Assembly: GCA_944472135.2 (NCBI GenBank)
Contig: OX235264.1
Coordinates: 124,897,809-124,961,808, forward strand
Direction: 5' to 3'
Length of the DNA: 64,000 bases
Source of the DNA: Trichobilharzia regenti
Taxonomy: Eukaryota; Platyhelminthes; Trematoda; Strigeidida; Schistosomatidae
Part shown: positions 42,590-53,944 of the stretch, in pieces
Numbering within the stretch: the stretch's first letter is position 1
How the letters are laid out: every line of letters begins with the position of its first letter
The notes under the pieces: model-generated
The model's database searches: none
Told to the model about the DNA's origin: nothing
What the model saw: the letters and a program-made list of their open reading frames with translations, nothing else
Program-made: the position numbers and the translations under genes

Positions 42590-43080
42590 TAATAATAATA
42601 GTAATAATAATTTGCTTTATTGCAAAACAGTACTTGTAATACAGAATGGAATTCTCGACATTTTACTACACTATTGCATCCAGTTAATAAATTAACAACA
42701 AAATAAAATTCTACATAGAATAAGGAAATTACAGTTCATTATGACAACAACATATTGGCATGTCGGTAGCAAAGCCAAAAATTGAGTAGAGTGTTTGAAG
42801 TTGTTAGAAAAGTAGATGGCAGCATACTACTGGCGTAAGCACAAGAAAGAAACAAAGCAGCACATTATAGAAAGAGAAAGAGAGAGAAAAGGAAAAGAAA
42901 GGAAAGAAAACGTTGTACCTATAAATGATATGAGTTGGATTGATGAGAATCCAGTTGTTCTACTGACTACTTGATGAGTTATAGGTATCATGCCTGACAC
43001 TTTCTTTATAGCACAGAACACGAGCTAAGTAGGGTATGGTTGAGTTTTTGTACTTACTAGTAGACAGTTGTTTCGTTCTA
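42590..43080 (-). pseudogene. CR1-like 3'UTR fragment
   Basis: Matches 37690-38245 inverted: GGCATGTCGGTAGC against CAGACATGCCAAGATG, and the terminal AAAACAGTACTTG with TAATAATAATAA tail. Only non-coding and extreme C-terminal sequence remains. A GA-rich tract lies at about 42870-42910. Confidence 0.75.
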
Positions 43081-43179
43081 GTGTGGAACTCATCGTTAGT
43101 ACCCACCTTCACAATATTAAATGATTTCGTTTTCTTAGCTAAACATTTGTGTTTATGTCACAAGTGCCATTAAAAATTA

Positions 43180-43740
43180 GTTTTCTTGTATATTTTTGTT
43201 GAAGTGTAACAGTGAGTGGAATTACCAAAGTACGATAATGTTGTTACAGATGGTTTTTTCATTCCTTTGTGGTTGGATTAAGTCACAAGGCTTCAATAAC
43301 ACATTGCCGTTGTACTCTGTTCTCTACAGTTCTTTTCTTCTAGCTCCATGGCTATTCATTATTTTCCATTTCCGTCTAACACCATCTCAAGTATATCACC
43401 GCCGAATCAACACTCAACTCATCTTTTCCTATTATGGTTCCTTTCGAGAGCCATGCATGTGAGGTTACCCAGAGGTCTCCTTACCGTATCTCCAATTCAT
43501 TTCCATTTTCTCCTGCATTTTTATTGGACAATAGTTTTTTGGTAAATTTCTTGCACTATGAAAGTTCCATTTTGCTTATCCTCTCTCACCGGTCATCTGA
43601 TCTTCAGTATGAAGAGAAGATGGCAGTTGTCGATAAAACTCTTCAGTAGCTTGTTGGAAACACTTTTCATGACGTCCTAACTCTGTGAATCAAATAGTAG
43701 TTCTGCTATGACATCAGTGTTTATGATTAAGGTATGCTTG
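43180..43740 (-). pseudogene. RTE-like C-terminal fragment
   Basis: Minus strand: MQEKMEMNWRYGKE, the decayed equivalent of RRKWRWIGH, and GAGCCATGGAGCTAG-type sequence; the 43600-43740 part mirrors the KIRWP and gene-end region. Very diverged; called from order of segments. Confidence 0.5.
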
Positions 43741-44700
43741 GAGAACTTATGCTATATAAACATTATGTAGATGATACACTCATTATTGGTAATAATATTA
43801 AATCTATTGGAAACTTCCGAATTTGAGTCGAATTACAAACTCAGTTTCCTAGATATTATTACAATGACCAGGAGAGATGATGGAACGATTCAGCGATTTA
43901 TTTTCTGTTAACAGACATGGAGTGAACAATATCTTCATTTCATCAGTTTTGTTCCTATTCAGTATAAACTTTCCCTAATGAGAAATGTTTGTTCTCAAAG
44001 GGCCCAAAAAATATGCACGAGTGACAGATTGATGGATAAGCTCCGACAAACACATTCAGTTTTATTAGCTAATGGTTATCCAGAAAACTTTATCACTTGT
44101 CGCAGTAAGGATACACCACATCTCGAAAAGACAGCTTCTGTACCAAAGAAAGCTGTCTATCTTTATTAACCTACCATTCAAGGGTGGCTAGATTATGCAG
44201 TTGACAGCTAGCTCAAAGACTTCGGTCAGCCATCAAACACACAATCTACACCGCCGCATCTCTTTTTCTCACATGTTGAACATTTTCGATCCTTGTACCT
44301 AGGATCAGAGGACGAAATTCTGTGAACTCTACTTCAAGCTGTATCTACAAGTTCACCTGCAGTTGTTGCGGTGACACCTATATAGGTAGAACCAATAGAA
44401 TGTTTCAATGTCATCGAAAAGAACATGTTCCAAAATGGCTACAAAATCTTATAGAAAATTCCATTGCGTTTAATCTGAATAGAAATCTAGCATCATCCAT
44501 TGCAAAACACTTATTAATGTCAGGTCACAAAATCAATTATTATGACTGTTTCACAATTATTCCATCACATATCTCTAATTCAAGTCTGGTTGGTTATTGA
44601 AGGTGATGGAATCATTCTTCAGGGATTAATCACATACAGCCTAAACTGTGTGTACAAAAATCAATAGACTTCAATCTTCGCCTACCATGGACAACATGAC
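43741..44700 (+). pseudogene. Penelope-like element, RT end and GIY-YIG
   Basis: Reads YKHYVDDTLIIGNNI (YVDD box near 43758-43775), SYKLSFLDIITMTRRDDGTI, LMRNVCSQRAQKICTSD and NGYPENFI; the nuclease part is SCIYKFTCSCCGDTYIGRTN, HRKEHVPKWL and SIAKHLLMSGHKINYY. It ends ITYSLNCVYKNQ. Frame breaks at about 43810, 44165 and 44600. Same subfamily as 31840-33010. Confidence 0.85.
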
Positions 44701-45459
44701 CTGTCTAAGTATGATTGGTAATTAGTATGTACTTTTGTTTTATATAACGGAGTATTTGTCGTGAACTTTATTTTATTTTAATATTGTTTACCATGTTAGT
44801 TGTAAAGCGGTTGTAAAGAAACTACAAAATGACGATATCATCTTGCGAAATTTGTCTTCTAAATTCCTTACTCAAATATTTCTTCTTCACACTTGTCAAG
44901 TGGACGCTCGACCACTTTGCTTCTCTTAGAATAAAAATTTCTACCCTATCTAATTTCGAACCAACACTTCAACTGTTTTGCTGACTGTTACGTGGCATTC
45001 TATTTCTAGAAACCACTTTTGAAAAACTGAATCAATTTTCGAACCCCAACCCCCGTCCTTTATTACTCAGTGACAGAGTGTTATACGCTTTTGGTAAACA
45101 TAAATACGACTGTAGAACCACTGAAGATGATTTCGTCAATATAAAAGAGATTTTCATCCCTGAAATTTTGTTTATTTACTTCAGAAATTTCACTAAAAAA
45201 AGACGTAAAAGCGAAAGAATTTCTCCTCCACAATTCATTTTCATAAGCTGTACAGTCGTATTTATACAACTAACAAAGAATCCATAGAATCAGTCGGATA
45301 CTATTTAGCATTGTTCAAAAGAATGTATCACATAATGTGAGATGCGAACTAGAGGGGGTTTAACTAGTCGATAATCAGAAAAAGGAACTAGAATTTGTGA
45401 TGATGTAACAAGCGTGAGAAAATCATCAATCAGTTAATCAGATTTGCTGACACATCATG
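44701..45459. other. No recognised feature
   Basis: Two mirrored short frames at 45078-45287 occupy the same DNA on opposite strands and carry no motif. Confidence 0.4.
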
Positions 45460-46030
45460 ATAGAAAAACCTCCACAGTTGAAAGCTGCAAGTGTTCCTAA
45501 GAAAACTCTCTTGATGAAACCCGGAATTCAAAGGTGACATTGAAGCAGAAATTCCTAGGAACCGCCTTTCTAAATGTCTGAAGAGAACACTACAAGCATA
45601 CACCTTATGCATCATGTTCTACAACAGACAGTTAATCCAATCTAAAGTTAAATACAAGATACCGCTTTTAGCCACCTCAATGTGTATTTACCAGTTTACT
45701 TGTTCATGCAGAGCAAAGTAAATTGGCCACACGCAACTCCAAGTCAGCAAACTTCTTCTGGAACACTGTCCAGTCTGGCTTGCCAGCCATAGGAAAACAG
45801 AAGAATATCATTAGGCCTATCCTCAAACACCTTGTCAACTCTGGATATTTGGTAATCCCCTTTTGCATGACTGCTGCATTGTTCTACAGAGTGTTTCTTA
45901 ATTTTATGTGGAAAGACTTCGAATATGTCATCGATATATAGTTGAATCATTGACTATTTGGGATATAAAACCTGACGTCTGCGTTCAAAAGCAGTACAGA
46001 CATTCACTTGCCTTACCGTGGCCAGAGTAA
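45460..46030 (+). pseudogene. Penelope-like element, GIY-YIG part
   Basis: Reads IEKPPQLKAASVPKK, LATSMCIYQFTCSCRAK, then IGHTQLQVSKLLLEHCP (YIG and EH positions, damaged) and IKPDVCVQKQYRHSLALPWP. Several frame breaks; inactive. Confidence 0.75.
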
Positions 46031-46124
46031 TGTTCTTACCATAATTTTGCTTCCTTTTATTATATAAGTTTACCTTGTTTTAATGTTCCATGCAATCCTA
46101 TTTAGCCAACTGCACGATTGACCT

Positions 46125-46575
46125 TAAGCTCTCATCTTCTCCTCTACTCACGATTTCCTCCATGTCACACTCAAACACATGCACAGCTCGTCGCTTCCCG
46201 TTCAGGTTCCACTTGAGCCGTGGTGGGAGAGTGGTGTCACTCAGAGGTCTTCTCAGATTGTGTACCCAATCTATGGTCGGCCTGCAAAATTTGGACTACC
46301 GATATCACATGCTGAAAATTCCATACATGTACCAAAAATACGGGTGGAGTCAAGCTGTAATCAAAATCAAAATGATAAAATCAAAAATCAAAACCTGAAT
46401 TTTGTTGTTTATGCTGAGTCAAGCAGATTTCAAAACTGATTTCAGGATGATGAATGCCTTTCTTGCTTTTCCGATCCTGGCTTTGACATTCTCATCATTG
46501 TCATCTACATGTAGTTCAGACGGTGCTGCCTAAATAAGTGACACAGATGACTTTCCTCAGATTTCTCCAGTTGAA
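46125..46575 (-). pseudogene. RTE-like C-terminal fragment interrupted by a SINE1 body
   Basis: The minus strand at 46125-46260 gives GGCTCAAGTGGAACCTGAAC (matching GCTCGAGTGGAACCCGAAAG) and at 46394-46575 upstream RTE sequence (TCTTGCTTTTCCGATCC in plus equals a GKARQ... region). A SINE1 body lies between. Confidence 0.6.
46264..46378 (+). mobile_element. SINE1 body fragment without head
   Basis: CTATGGTCGGCCTGCAAAAT through GGTGGAGTCAAGCTGTAATC and an A-rich end; 5' truncated, with no Pol III boxes left. 5' truncation is typical of LINE-mediated insertion. Confidence 0.8.
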
Positions 46576-46617
46576 GTTGATTGATGTTTATTGTTATTAT
46601 TATTTATTTATTTTATT

Positions 46618-46800
46618 TTATTTTTTTTTGATTACAGCTTGATTCCACATCGTATTTTTGGTACAAGTGTGGAATTTTCAGCGTGGATATCGGTAGCCCG
46701 AAATTCGCAGGCCGACCATAGATATCAAGTGTGCATCGGCGTGGGCTCGAACCCCGGACCATGCGCATGGTCGGTGAGAGTCCTAACCACTGTGCCACTG
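46618..46800 (-). mobile_element. SINE1 copy
   Basis: Minus strand: CAGTGGCACAGTGGTTAGG (A box), B box GGTTCGAGCCC, full body and tail, ending in a T8-9 run on the plus strand. Confidence 0.9.
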
Positions 46801-46837
46801 TGGTTATCTTCATCAGCCGGGTCACGAAGGTCACTTT

Positions 46838-47155
46838 ATACAAACTACATATCTTCGTCAACATCTGCCTTTGCTCAGTACTCAGGATCAGATGCCCGGA
46901 GGTGGATTGGCCACACTTTGGGAAAACCATCAAGTGACATGCATCACATGCCAGGCGATCTCTCGAGTGGAACCCAAACGGGATGCGGCGAGTTGGTCTT
47001 CCGAGATTGAGGTGACATGGAGAATGAGGAGTTGATGTGAAGAGGAGATGAAAGCACGTGGGCAGACATGCAGCCAGGTGAAAACGTTGGCGGAGAACCG
47101 AAGGCAATGGAGACGTGGAGCTGAAGCACTATGTTTTTCTAGGAATTAAAGGAAA
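46838..47155 (+). pseudogene. RTE-like 3' end fragment
   Basis: RRWIGHTLGKPSSDMHHMPG, then GGTGACATGGAG and GAGACGTGGAGCTGAAGC with the 3' end TTCTAGGAATTAAAGGAAAC. 5' truncated; no intact frame. Confidence 0.75.
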
Positions 47156-47164
47156 CAATTATAA

Positions 47165-47354
47165 TACATATGTGCTTGATATCCTCATCACCATTGTCTT
47201 CTATGTATTCACTTCCTATCCTGTCTTTGCTATCTGCCTTTCCTGCTAGTTTGCTGGTTTTCGCCTGTGAGTCTTCGAGTTTGCATGACATTAAGCACCA
47301 ATCATCTGAGGTATCTAGATCTTCCGAAATCTTCTTGTCTGTTCAGCATACTTC
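47165..47354 (-). pseudogene. RTE-like RT active-site fragment
   Basis: Minus strand: EDLDTSDDWCLMSCKLEDSQ (decayed FADD region) and AKTSKLAGKADSKDR. Lies tail-to-tail with the RTE end at 46838-47155, forming an inverted pair of RTE pieces. Beyond it (47355-47764) nothing is recognised. Confidence 0.65.
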
Positions 47355-47764
47355 TACCTTCTTGCTTCTCATGCATTGTTTGGCACAGCGTGATTGCAGG
47401 CAGCCATGAGTTACTACTGTCTCCGCCTGAAAGTCTTTTCTGAATTCTCTGTTGCGGATCACTTGAGGTTGATGTCTCCGAAGAGGAAATATGTGTTTTG
47501 GATTCCAGTGTTAGCAACCCTTAGCCGAATGAAATCAGATTTATCTGAACTCGTCGCCGAAGTATTTATACTAGGAGACGATAGGTCAGTAGAGAAACTG
47601 AACATATCGATCCAGTATCATCCGTCAGTGGGGAATTCAAAACAATGTCAACAAATATCAAAAATACCGGTTTTATCTTCATTAACTTTTATCTTGAACT
47701 TATTAGGAGTAAAAATACTAACTTAATAATTTTCCTGGGGTAACTTTCACCACAGAACTGTCAG

Positions 47765-48090
47765 TAATAGATTGTCGTTACATAGTTGGAGGTCATTGGC
47801 AAGAAGCCTAGGACACACCTACACACTCATCAGAAAGGCGCGTCTGCAACCGCCTTGAAGGAACTCATGTCCCTTCTGAGATTCAGACCAGCTTCAGCCA
47901 GTGAGTATTGCAGTCTATTCGGGATCACGACTGACCTCCTATAGGACTGTAGTGTATACTTTTGATTGGACACTAGTAACTAGTGTGATATGTCTAGTCC
48001 TTTCTTTGATTCAGACTGAATTCTATCAGTCATGTTTGTAATGTGGCCACCATTTTAGGTAGCTCTCCATCACGGTGAACATTCATTTGA
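47765..48090 (-). mobile_element. SINE4 copy, inverted partner
   Basis: The minus strand gives GTGATGGAGAGCTACC, CACTAGTTACTAGTGTCC, GATCCCGAATAG, GAATCTCAGAAGGGACATGA and a hammerhead remnant CTGATGAGTGTGTAGGTGTG (deleted in stem II and GAAA). Faces the plus-strand copy at 48085-48495. Confidence 0.7.
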
Positions 48091-48495
48091 TGACTAGAAC
48101 TACAAACAACACAGTAGTTACTAGTGCTCAACCAAAGTATCAAATTCAGTCATACAGGATGTCAATCGCGAGTCCGAATAGCTCAGTGGTAACATCTGTG
48201 ACTGCAGCACTGGGTGACGCGGGTTCAAATCTCAGAAGGGACATGAGTTCCTTCAAGGAAGTTGCAGATACGCCTTGCTGACTGTTGAGTGCCAACTAGC
48301 ACGGAACCTAGGCGTGTTCAAGGCTTCCTGTGGCCAATGGCTTCCAACCATTTACTATCATCAAAACAATGTGTACCGTGATGGCGAGCTACTTAGAATG
48401 GTGACCACATTGCAAACCTGATTGATAGAATTCAGTCTGCACAAAATAAAGGACTAGACGCCCCACACTAGTTACTGACTAGTGTTCAATCAAAA
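48085..48495 (+). mobile_element. SINE4 copy, tandem partial dimer
   Basis: tRNA-like part: A box ATAGCTCAGTGGTAAC, B box GGGTTCAAATCTC; then CAAGGAAGTTGCAGATACGC and a damaged hammerhead (CTGACTGTTGA, GGAACC) at about 48278-48325. After CCAACC the unit starts again: GTAGTTACTAGTG at 48112 recurs as CTAGTTACTGACTAGTG at about 48467, a period near 355 bp. Tandem organisation is typical of hammerhead-bearing repeats. Confidence 0.75.
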
Positions 48496-48688
48496 AAATG
48501 TTGTAGTAACTTTCTTGGTTAAGAATCACTCTGTGTCAACCATGATGATATTGACTAATTATTGTTAACAAACTTATCAATACCACTTGACTGGTAAATA
48601 TTTTGTATTACATTATGAATGCTGCATATACATATATTAGGTACTACCAATAATATGGCTTTATTTCAGACAATAAGCGAATATTTTT

Positions 48689-48925
48689 TAATTCCTTTAT
48701 GTTCCTAGTGGAATTTAGGGCGCCTTCAAGCTAGAGCTTTGAAGTTTCGGTAGCCCCGGTGTTTATTTTTACGGAATGAGGTTGCTAGCCTCATACCCAA
48801 CCTTCCCCCTTTACAAGTCTTATTACTGGCTTAGTGAGGTTGAGGAGTACATCGGCCTGGGGTCGAACCCTGAACCACATGAGGCGTGGTTGGCGAGCAT
48901 TCTACCAATGTTCTACTGATGCCCA
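48689..48925 (-). mobile_element. SINE2 copy with alternative head
   Basis: Minus strand: tRNA-like head with TTGGTAGAATGCTCGCC and B box GGGTTCGACCCC, then CACTAAGCCAGTAATAAG, the GAGGCTAGCAACCTC body and the RTE-like end. The 48496-48688 stretch and 48926-49434 hold nothing recognised. Confidence 0.8.
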
Positions 48926-49434
48926 TATCCGAATGTATGGCATAAAATTTTCAGCAGCAGCCCAAACCGGAACTACCTAGCAAACGGATACCGACATTGA
49001 GGAACCAGTCTGGTGACTCCGTATTTACAGGTTTTACGTATGGTTGCCGTACACCTTTTGCGCTGCGAATTCTCTCCAGATATTGTTTCTGATTGCTGTT
49101 TGGAGAACAGGAAGGGCGAAAAAGTGTGAATGTGGAGGTTTCATGTAATATTTACAAAGATGTACTAGGTGTATTGACGGATTTGTATATAGGTGTGATG
49201 AGTGCCGAACCAGAAAGTTAGTTCGAGAAGGCATGCCGTTCTTCTTTTTTAGTTTACAGATTCCGTAGGTACTTTTTTCGCCAAGTCTAAATTACTATCG
49301 AAAATTTTCATGATGTGTGATAACTGGGTGCTTAAAAGACCGGTAACAGCCACAGTGTATGAATCAGAAAATTCAGAAGTGTCTGCAGTGCAGTGGTGCC
49401 AGTACTGCAGATACATAACATCATAGGAAATGAA

Positions 49435-50070
49435 CAGGCTGACTCAAGTACTTGACGGAGTTGGCGTCATCGTTCACGTGGATGAGACAGTGCTGATAGA
49501 AAGAAAATATAATTGAGTGAGAATCAGCAGTGGGTATTGGGGATATATGACGCTACCGTCCACAAAGGATACATTGAGGCGATCCTTAATCGCAGTGAAA
49601 TGTCTTATTGTCTATTATTCAACGCTTAGTGCTGCCTGGAATAACTATTCATACAGATGAATGGAGTAGTTATAGTCAGCTATCAACACTGGGCTATATT
49701 CATCACGTCGTCAACCATACAAATGATTTCATCAGTCCTTTTGGCGGAAATCACATTAATTCCATCGGAAAGTTTTGAAGTCGCCTCAAAAAACGGATCA
49801 GATCTGTGAATGGATCAGGAGATGCAATGATATACAGTTATCTCGATGAGTTTATGTACAGGGCTTGGTTTAACGTAACTATGAAGACTCATATGAAAAA
49901 TTGGGAGGTTTATTCAGAATATATACGAAAACGTTATCCTTTGTAACCATTTTTTAACACTGAATTACTTCTATATAATCTTTATATTGAAATTATGCGC
50001 CGTTTCTATAGAGGCTTCTGATTGGTCAAAGTTGCCGTTGTCAAGGTCATTTGCCCGTTCGCCATGTAGT
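49435..50070 (+). pseudogene. Merlin-type transposase relic
   Basis: Frames give GVGVIVHVDETVLIERKYN (first catalytic Asp in the HVDET box), TIHTDEWSSYSQLSTLGYIH (second Asp) and GGNHINSIGKF, where the third acidic residue (Glu of NSTEGFW in the better copy) is Gly. It continues YSYLDEFMYRAWFNV. The 5' third of the gene is missing. A terminal repeat-like segment CTGATTGG...CAAGGTCATTTG lies at about 50019-50065. DDE transposase of the IS1016/ISXO2-like group; dead. Confidence 0.8.
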
Positions 50071-50599
50071 TTCCGTTCGGGTTGCTTTATTTTAGAGTCA
50101 CCCCAAAATACTTTTTTCTTCATACAGAATTTATATGTAAAGTAATAATCTGAAGTATATCTTTATTTCGTTGAGGAATCGCCCAGCGTTTACTTGGAAG
50201 CAAGTTAAATCACCACTTAAGGTAATGTACAGGTCATTTTATATAACTGGACCATTAAAACAACGATAAATCCAGGTGAAATTAAGCGATTTTGGTGAAA
50301 AGCAATTTCAGTAACCCAGGGATTCAAGCAGGCCGCATTATTCAAGTCCAAGATCGATGATTAATCCTTTTGTTTTCATAATAAATCGGTAAAATGGCAT
50401 TGTTTTTAAACAACAATTATACATATATTTATAAATTAATTATATAGATAATTAGTTTGCTCTTTGATTTTAATATGTAAATTGACTTCTATGACTATTT
50501 TCACTTCATTGAAACCGTTAAACGGACGCATCTATTTTTGAATAAGTTAACATTAGTTCAAAGTTAAAATGTTTCGAATATTCTCATCGGTGATAAAAA
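50071..50599. other. No recognised feature
   Basis: AT-rich, no long frame, no repeat termini recognised. Confidence 0.4.
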
Positions 50600-51045
50600 G
50601 TAGCAGAAGACGGAAACAACAGACAACCACGGACATCAATTCGACTGGGACAACCAACGTTCATATATTAGACAGAGGAAACACCAAGAATGCTAGAGAC
50701 TTTTTAGCAGCCAGCTTTGTATTCCAATGAATCGTCAATCAACAGACACATCGAGATAGACAAATTTTACCAGTTGATAAGAAGGAAATCTCACACACAA
50801 AGGGTCAAAGTTCAAGTCAGAGAAACAGTCAACACCAGTACCAATACAAGTAACCTAGAAGGTGTAAAAATACACAAAACAACAAATCACGCCTAAGGTA
50901 GTCACCAGGAGAGATGATTAATAAACTCGTGGAGAAATCTAACAGCTCACTTCAACGAATTGAAGTATGCTCTGATGATGTCGCCTGGTAGGGCGATGAA
51001 AGCTTCGTAAATTAACCATCCAGCTAAGAGAACACAACCACATCA
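50600..51045 (+). pseudogene. Penelope-like GIY-YIG C terminus and terminal repeat
   Basis: Same subfamily as 30226-31034 and 38480-39120: HGHQFDWDNQ-type start (two-base changes), IKKSHTQRVKVQVR, then the hammerhead-like hairpin (50972-51007) and an end at CACATCAAAA, the same truncation point seen in the palindromes. Confidence 0.7.
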
Positions 51046-51142
51046 AAAAGGCTGGATATGTGTTTCAACGAATCGAGATAAAAAACTGAAGACCACAGGT
51101 ATTCTTGGTATAAGTATAAGACTTGGCCGCTGTGTTAGAGTA

Positions 51143-53245
51143 TAATTCTATTATAGATAAAATTTTATTTTGATAAATCACACGGTGTTTGTCATACAGT
51201 AATATTAACTGATGACCACGTTTCTAGCACAAAATATTGCTTATAATCACATCAGAACACTCACACAACTTTCTTGCTTCATTGATATACATGAGTAAAA
51301 ATTGATGAGACATCTGAATAAAGTCACTATAAGATAAAGTACATTCGGAAATAGTATTAGTGTTATCAATGAAATACAATTAGATGAGAAACAATATAAG
51401 GAATCCATAGTTTTACGATTTAAAGACGGAACATCTGAGACCTTATGTTGGATTCTTAATAAAGCAGGAAGTAGAATGGCATTCGAACCTACAAACTTAC
51501 TCAGGTAGGACAAGGTCTGTAGGCTAAAGAACCCAGTGGACCCAATTAATAAAATAATATAATTTACATACAGGACGGGAGTGAGGCAAGGTTATCTACT
51601 ATCGCCAATGATCTTCCTGATTGCAGTAGATTGGATAATGCGACAGACAACGAGCAATGAGGAAACAGGTATAAAATGGACTCACACAAAAACTTGGAGG
51701 ATCTAGACTTCGCCAATGACATATGTTTGATTTCCCACAAACTGGGAGATGATGTTCAAGTGAAAAGAAACAAGTTAGCAGAAGAAGCATCAAAGATAAG
51801 ACTTCAGGTGAACATAGATAAAACAGAGGTGATGAAGATTCCTGGCCAACACCAACAGCAACAACAACAGACAAAAATCAGCCAGCATAAATGGGAGGAA
51901 CCTGAAAGAATTAACCTACAATACCTACATGGAAAGCATCGTTTCAACTACAGGTGAAAATGACAAGGATATCAAAGCAAGAACTGGAAAATCACTGCAA
52001 GCTTCCATTACTCTGAAGTCTGTGTGGAGGTCAACAGCACTCAGAATGCAAAATAAGATCCGGATTTTCAACTCCAATGTGAAGTCAGTGCTACTGTATG
52101 GATCAGAGACTTGGTGCGTCATGGGGAGCACCTCAAACAAACTTCAGACCTTCATTAACAGTTGTCTTCGCTCACCACTCAAGATCAGATGGCCGGCCAG
52201 AAAAGATCAGCAACAGGGATCTCTGGCAATGAGCGAACCAACTACGAACCGATTGTGAAACAAATAGCCAGGAAGAAATGGAGATGGATTGGCAATACTC
52301 TGAGGAAACCATCAAGTGATATCACTAGACAAGCCATCGCTCGAGTGGAACCCGAAAGGGAAGCGGCGAGTTGGTCGTCAGTGCTAGGGTCACTTGGAGG
52401 AGATCATGTGAAGAGAAGATAAAAGCGTGTGGGCAGACTTGGAGCGGGCTGAAAAAGTTGGCAGGAAACCGAACGCAATGTAGACGCGCAGCTGAAGCCC
52501 TATGCTTCTCTGGGAATTAAAGGATATAATAATAATTTGCAAAATAGCTTGCAATGACTTTGAGTTAAGTCAACTACATAGGTCAAACTAGCAGATCAGG
52601 AGTAGTGAGATTATCAGGACATGAGAATTCAACTAAGGTTAGAATGATAGATCCCACGAAGATAAATAGTTTAGAAAAAGGCTCAGCAATCACACTGTAT
52701 GCTTTAATACTCGACCACAAAACAGGGTGGCGGGATAAGTCAAAATTCTAAAAAGTAATAAAGTTAGGTGGAGATAGAGAGAGAAAGATTACTGAATTCT
52801 GGTTCATCGAGTTTACACCCAACACATGCAATAGAAGTGACTCAACGGAAATACCAAAGATATAAAAGATATTATTACCACCAGTCAAATTAAAGGATAA
52901 TAAGTAACGTTAAAATGTATTGAATTTACATGATGACATTCTAACAAGTTACTTATTTATTTTGACTATGAAAACACTCGTCTTATTTCCTATCTGATTG
53001 TACTTGATTGATAAACTAATATTATTATTTCCAAATGTACATTATCCTGTATTAATTTTTATCCAAATGTCTCATCAATTTTTACTCATGCATACAACTG
53101 GAGCAAAAACGTTGTTTGAGACAGTACCTTGATATGATTATGAGTGGCAATAAATTGTGCTCAAAACATGGTCATCAGTAAATATTATTGTATACCAAAC
53201 ACTGTGTGATTTTATCAGAATAAAATTTTATCCATACCGGAAAAG
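51143..53245 (+). mobile_element. PLE with inverted terminal repeats, interrupted by an RTE fragment
   Basis: Inverted repeats about 51143-51390 and 53000-53245 (shared AAAATTTTAT, CATGACCATG-type and GTGATGACCACG segments). Body: RFKDGTSETLCWILNKAG, then an RTE fragment at 51570-52530, then KIACNDFELSQ and VKLADQE-like GIY-YIG sequence with RLSGHENSTKVRMID. RT absent. Layout parallels the element at 39210-40404. Confidence 0.7.
51570..52530 (+). pseudogene. RTE-like RT and C terminus inserted in a PLE
   Basis: TGVRQGYLLSPMIFLIAVDW, then a frameshift, NLEDLDFANDICLISHKLGD (FAND instead of FADD: an active-site Asp is Asn), EVMKIPGQHQQ, LKSVWRSTALRMQNKIRIFN, VLLYGSETWCV and RKKWRWIGNTLRKPSSDITR. 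Ends CTCTGGGAATTAAAGGATAT with an AATAATAA tail. Flanks ATAATTTACA and ATAATTTGCA look like the target duplication. Confidence 0.85.
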
Positions 53246-53439
53246 AAGACCTCGTGATGAATAAAGTCCAGGAATCTATCTTCAAAACAAGTTCACTTTC
53301 GACAGATTGAAAAAAGCACATTGAACATTGAGTATATGATATTCATTATTATAAAAGCTATGTTTGATAGTGAAACGGCGGTAAATGGACACTCACAATG
53401 TCATAAAAGATTCATATGATTTCAAATCCCAAATACAAT

Positions 53440-53940
53440 ACTGAGAAATCGATAAAGAAAACATTATGGTAAGCTATGAGATTAACTCATTAAATACTAG
53501 CTTTCCTATTACCGGTTTCCAAGAATCAGATACAACGCTATCACAAAGATGTTCACTGGACACCAGTGAAATAATTAAGGGCTTGAAATCCTGTCTAGAA
53601 AGTAATTATTTTATATTTAAAGGGAATTTATATAGACAGACAAATGGTGTTCTTAGAAGGTTCACCAGTTTCCCTAAAAGTCAATGGTCTATTTATGAAG
53701 AAATTTGAAGAAAGCATATTTTCAAGCGTACTCACGCTTAAGATATGATTAGGATACGCTGATGATACTTTTGTTGTACTAAAACGATATCTACTCAGTT
53801 CATTCTTGGAGAAACTCAACATTCTGTCTCCCAGAATCCAGTTTACTTTGAAAGCAGAATCAAACTTCAGTCAGCTAACTTTTCTGAGCTGTCTAGTTAG
53901 TGAGAAAGAAAACAGATATTTTAATATATCTATATTCAGG
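53440..53940 (+). pseudogene. Penelope-like RT fragment
   Basis: DTSEIIKGLKSCLESNYFIF, KGNLYRQTNG, EGSPVSLKVNGLFMKKFE (counterpart of GSPxxxxxA), RIRYADDTFVV-type reading at 53755-53775 (YADD catalytic box), FTLKAESNFSQLTFLSCLVS. Three frames are needed; inactive. A different RTE copy replaces its 3' part at 53945. Confidence 0.8.
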
Positions 53941-53944
53941 GGTA

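Noticed and set aside
47160..47410. 79-residue secreted-like protein
   Set aside because: It is the antisense shadow of a decayed RTE active-site region, as at 2319-2598 and 19127-19373.
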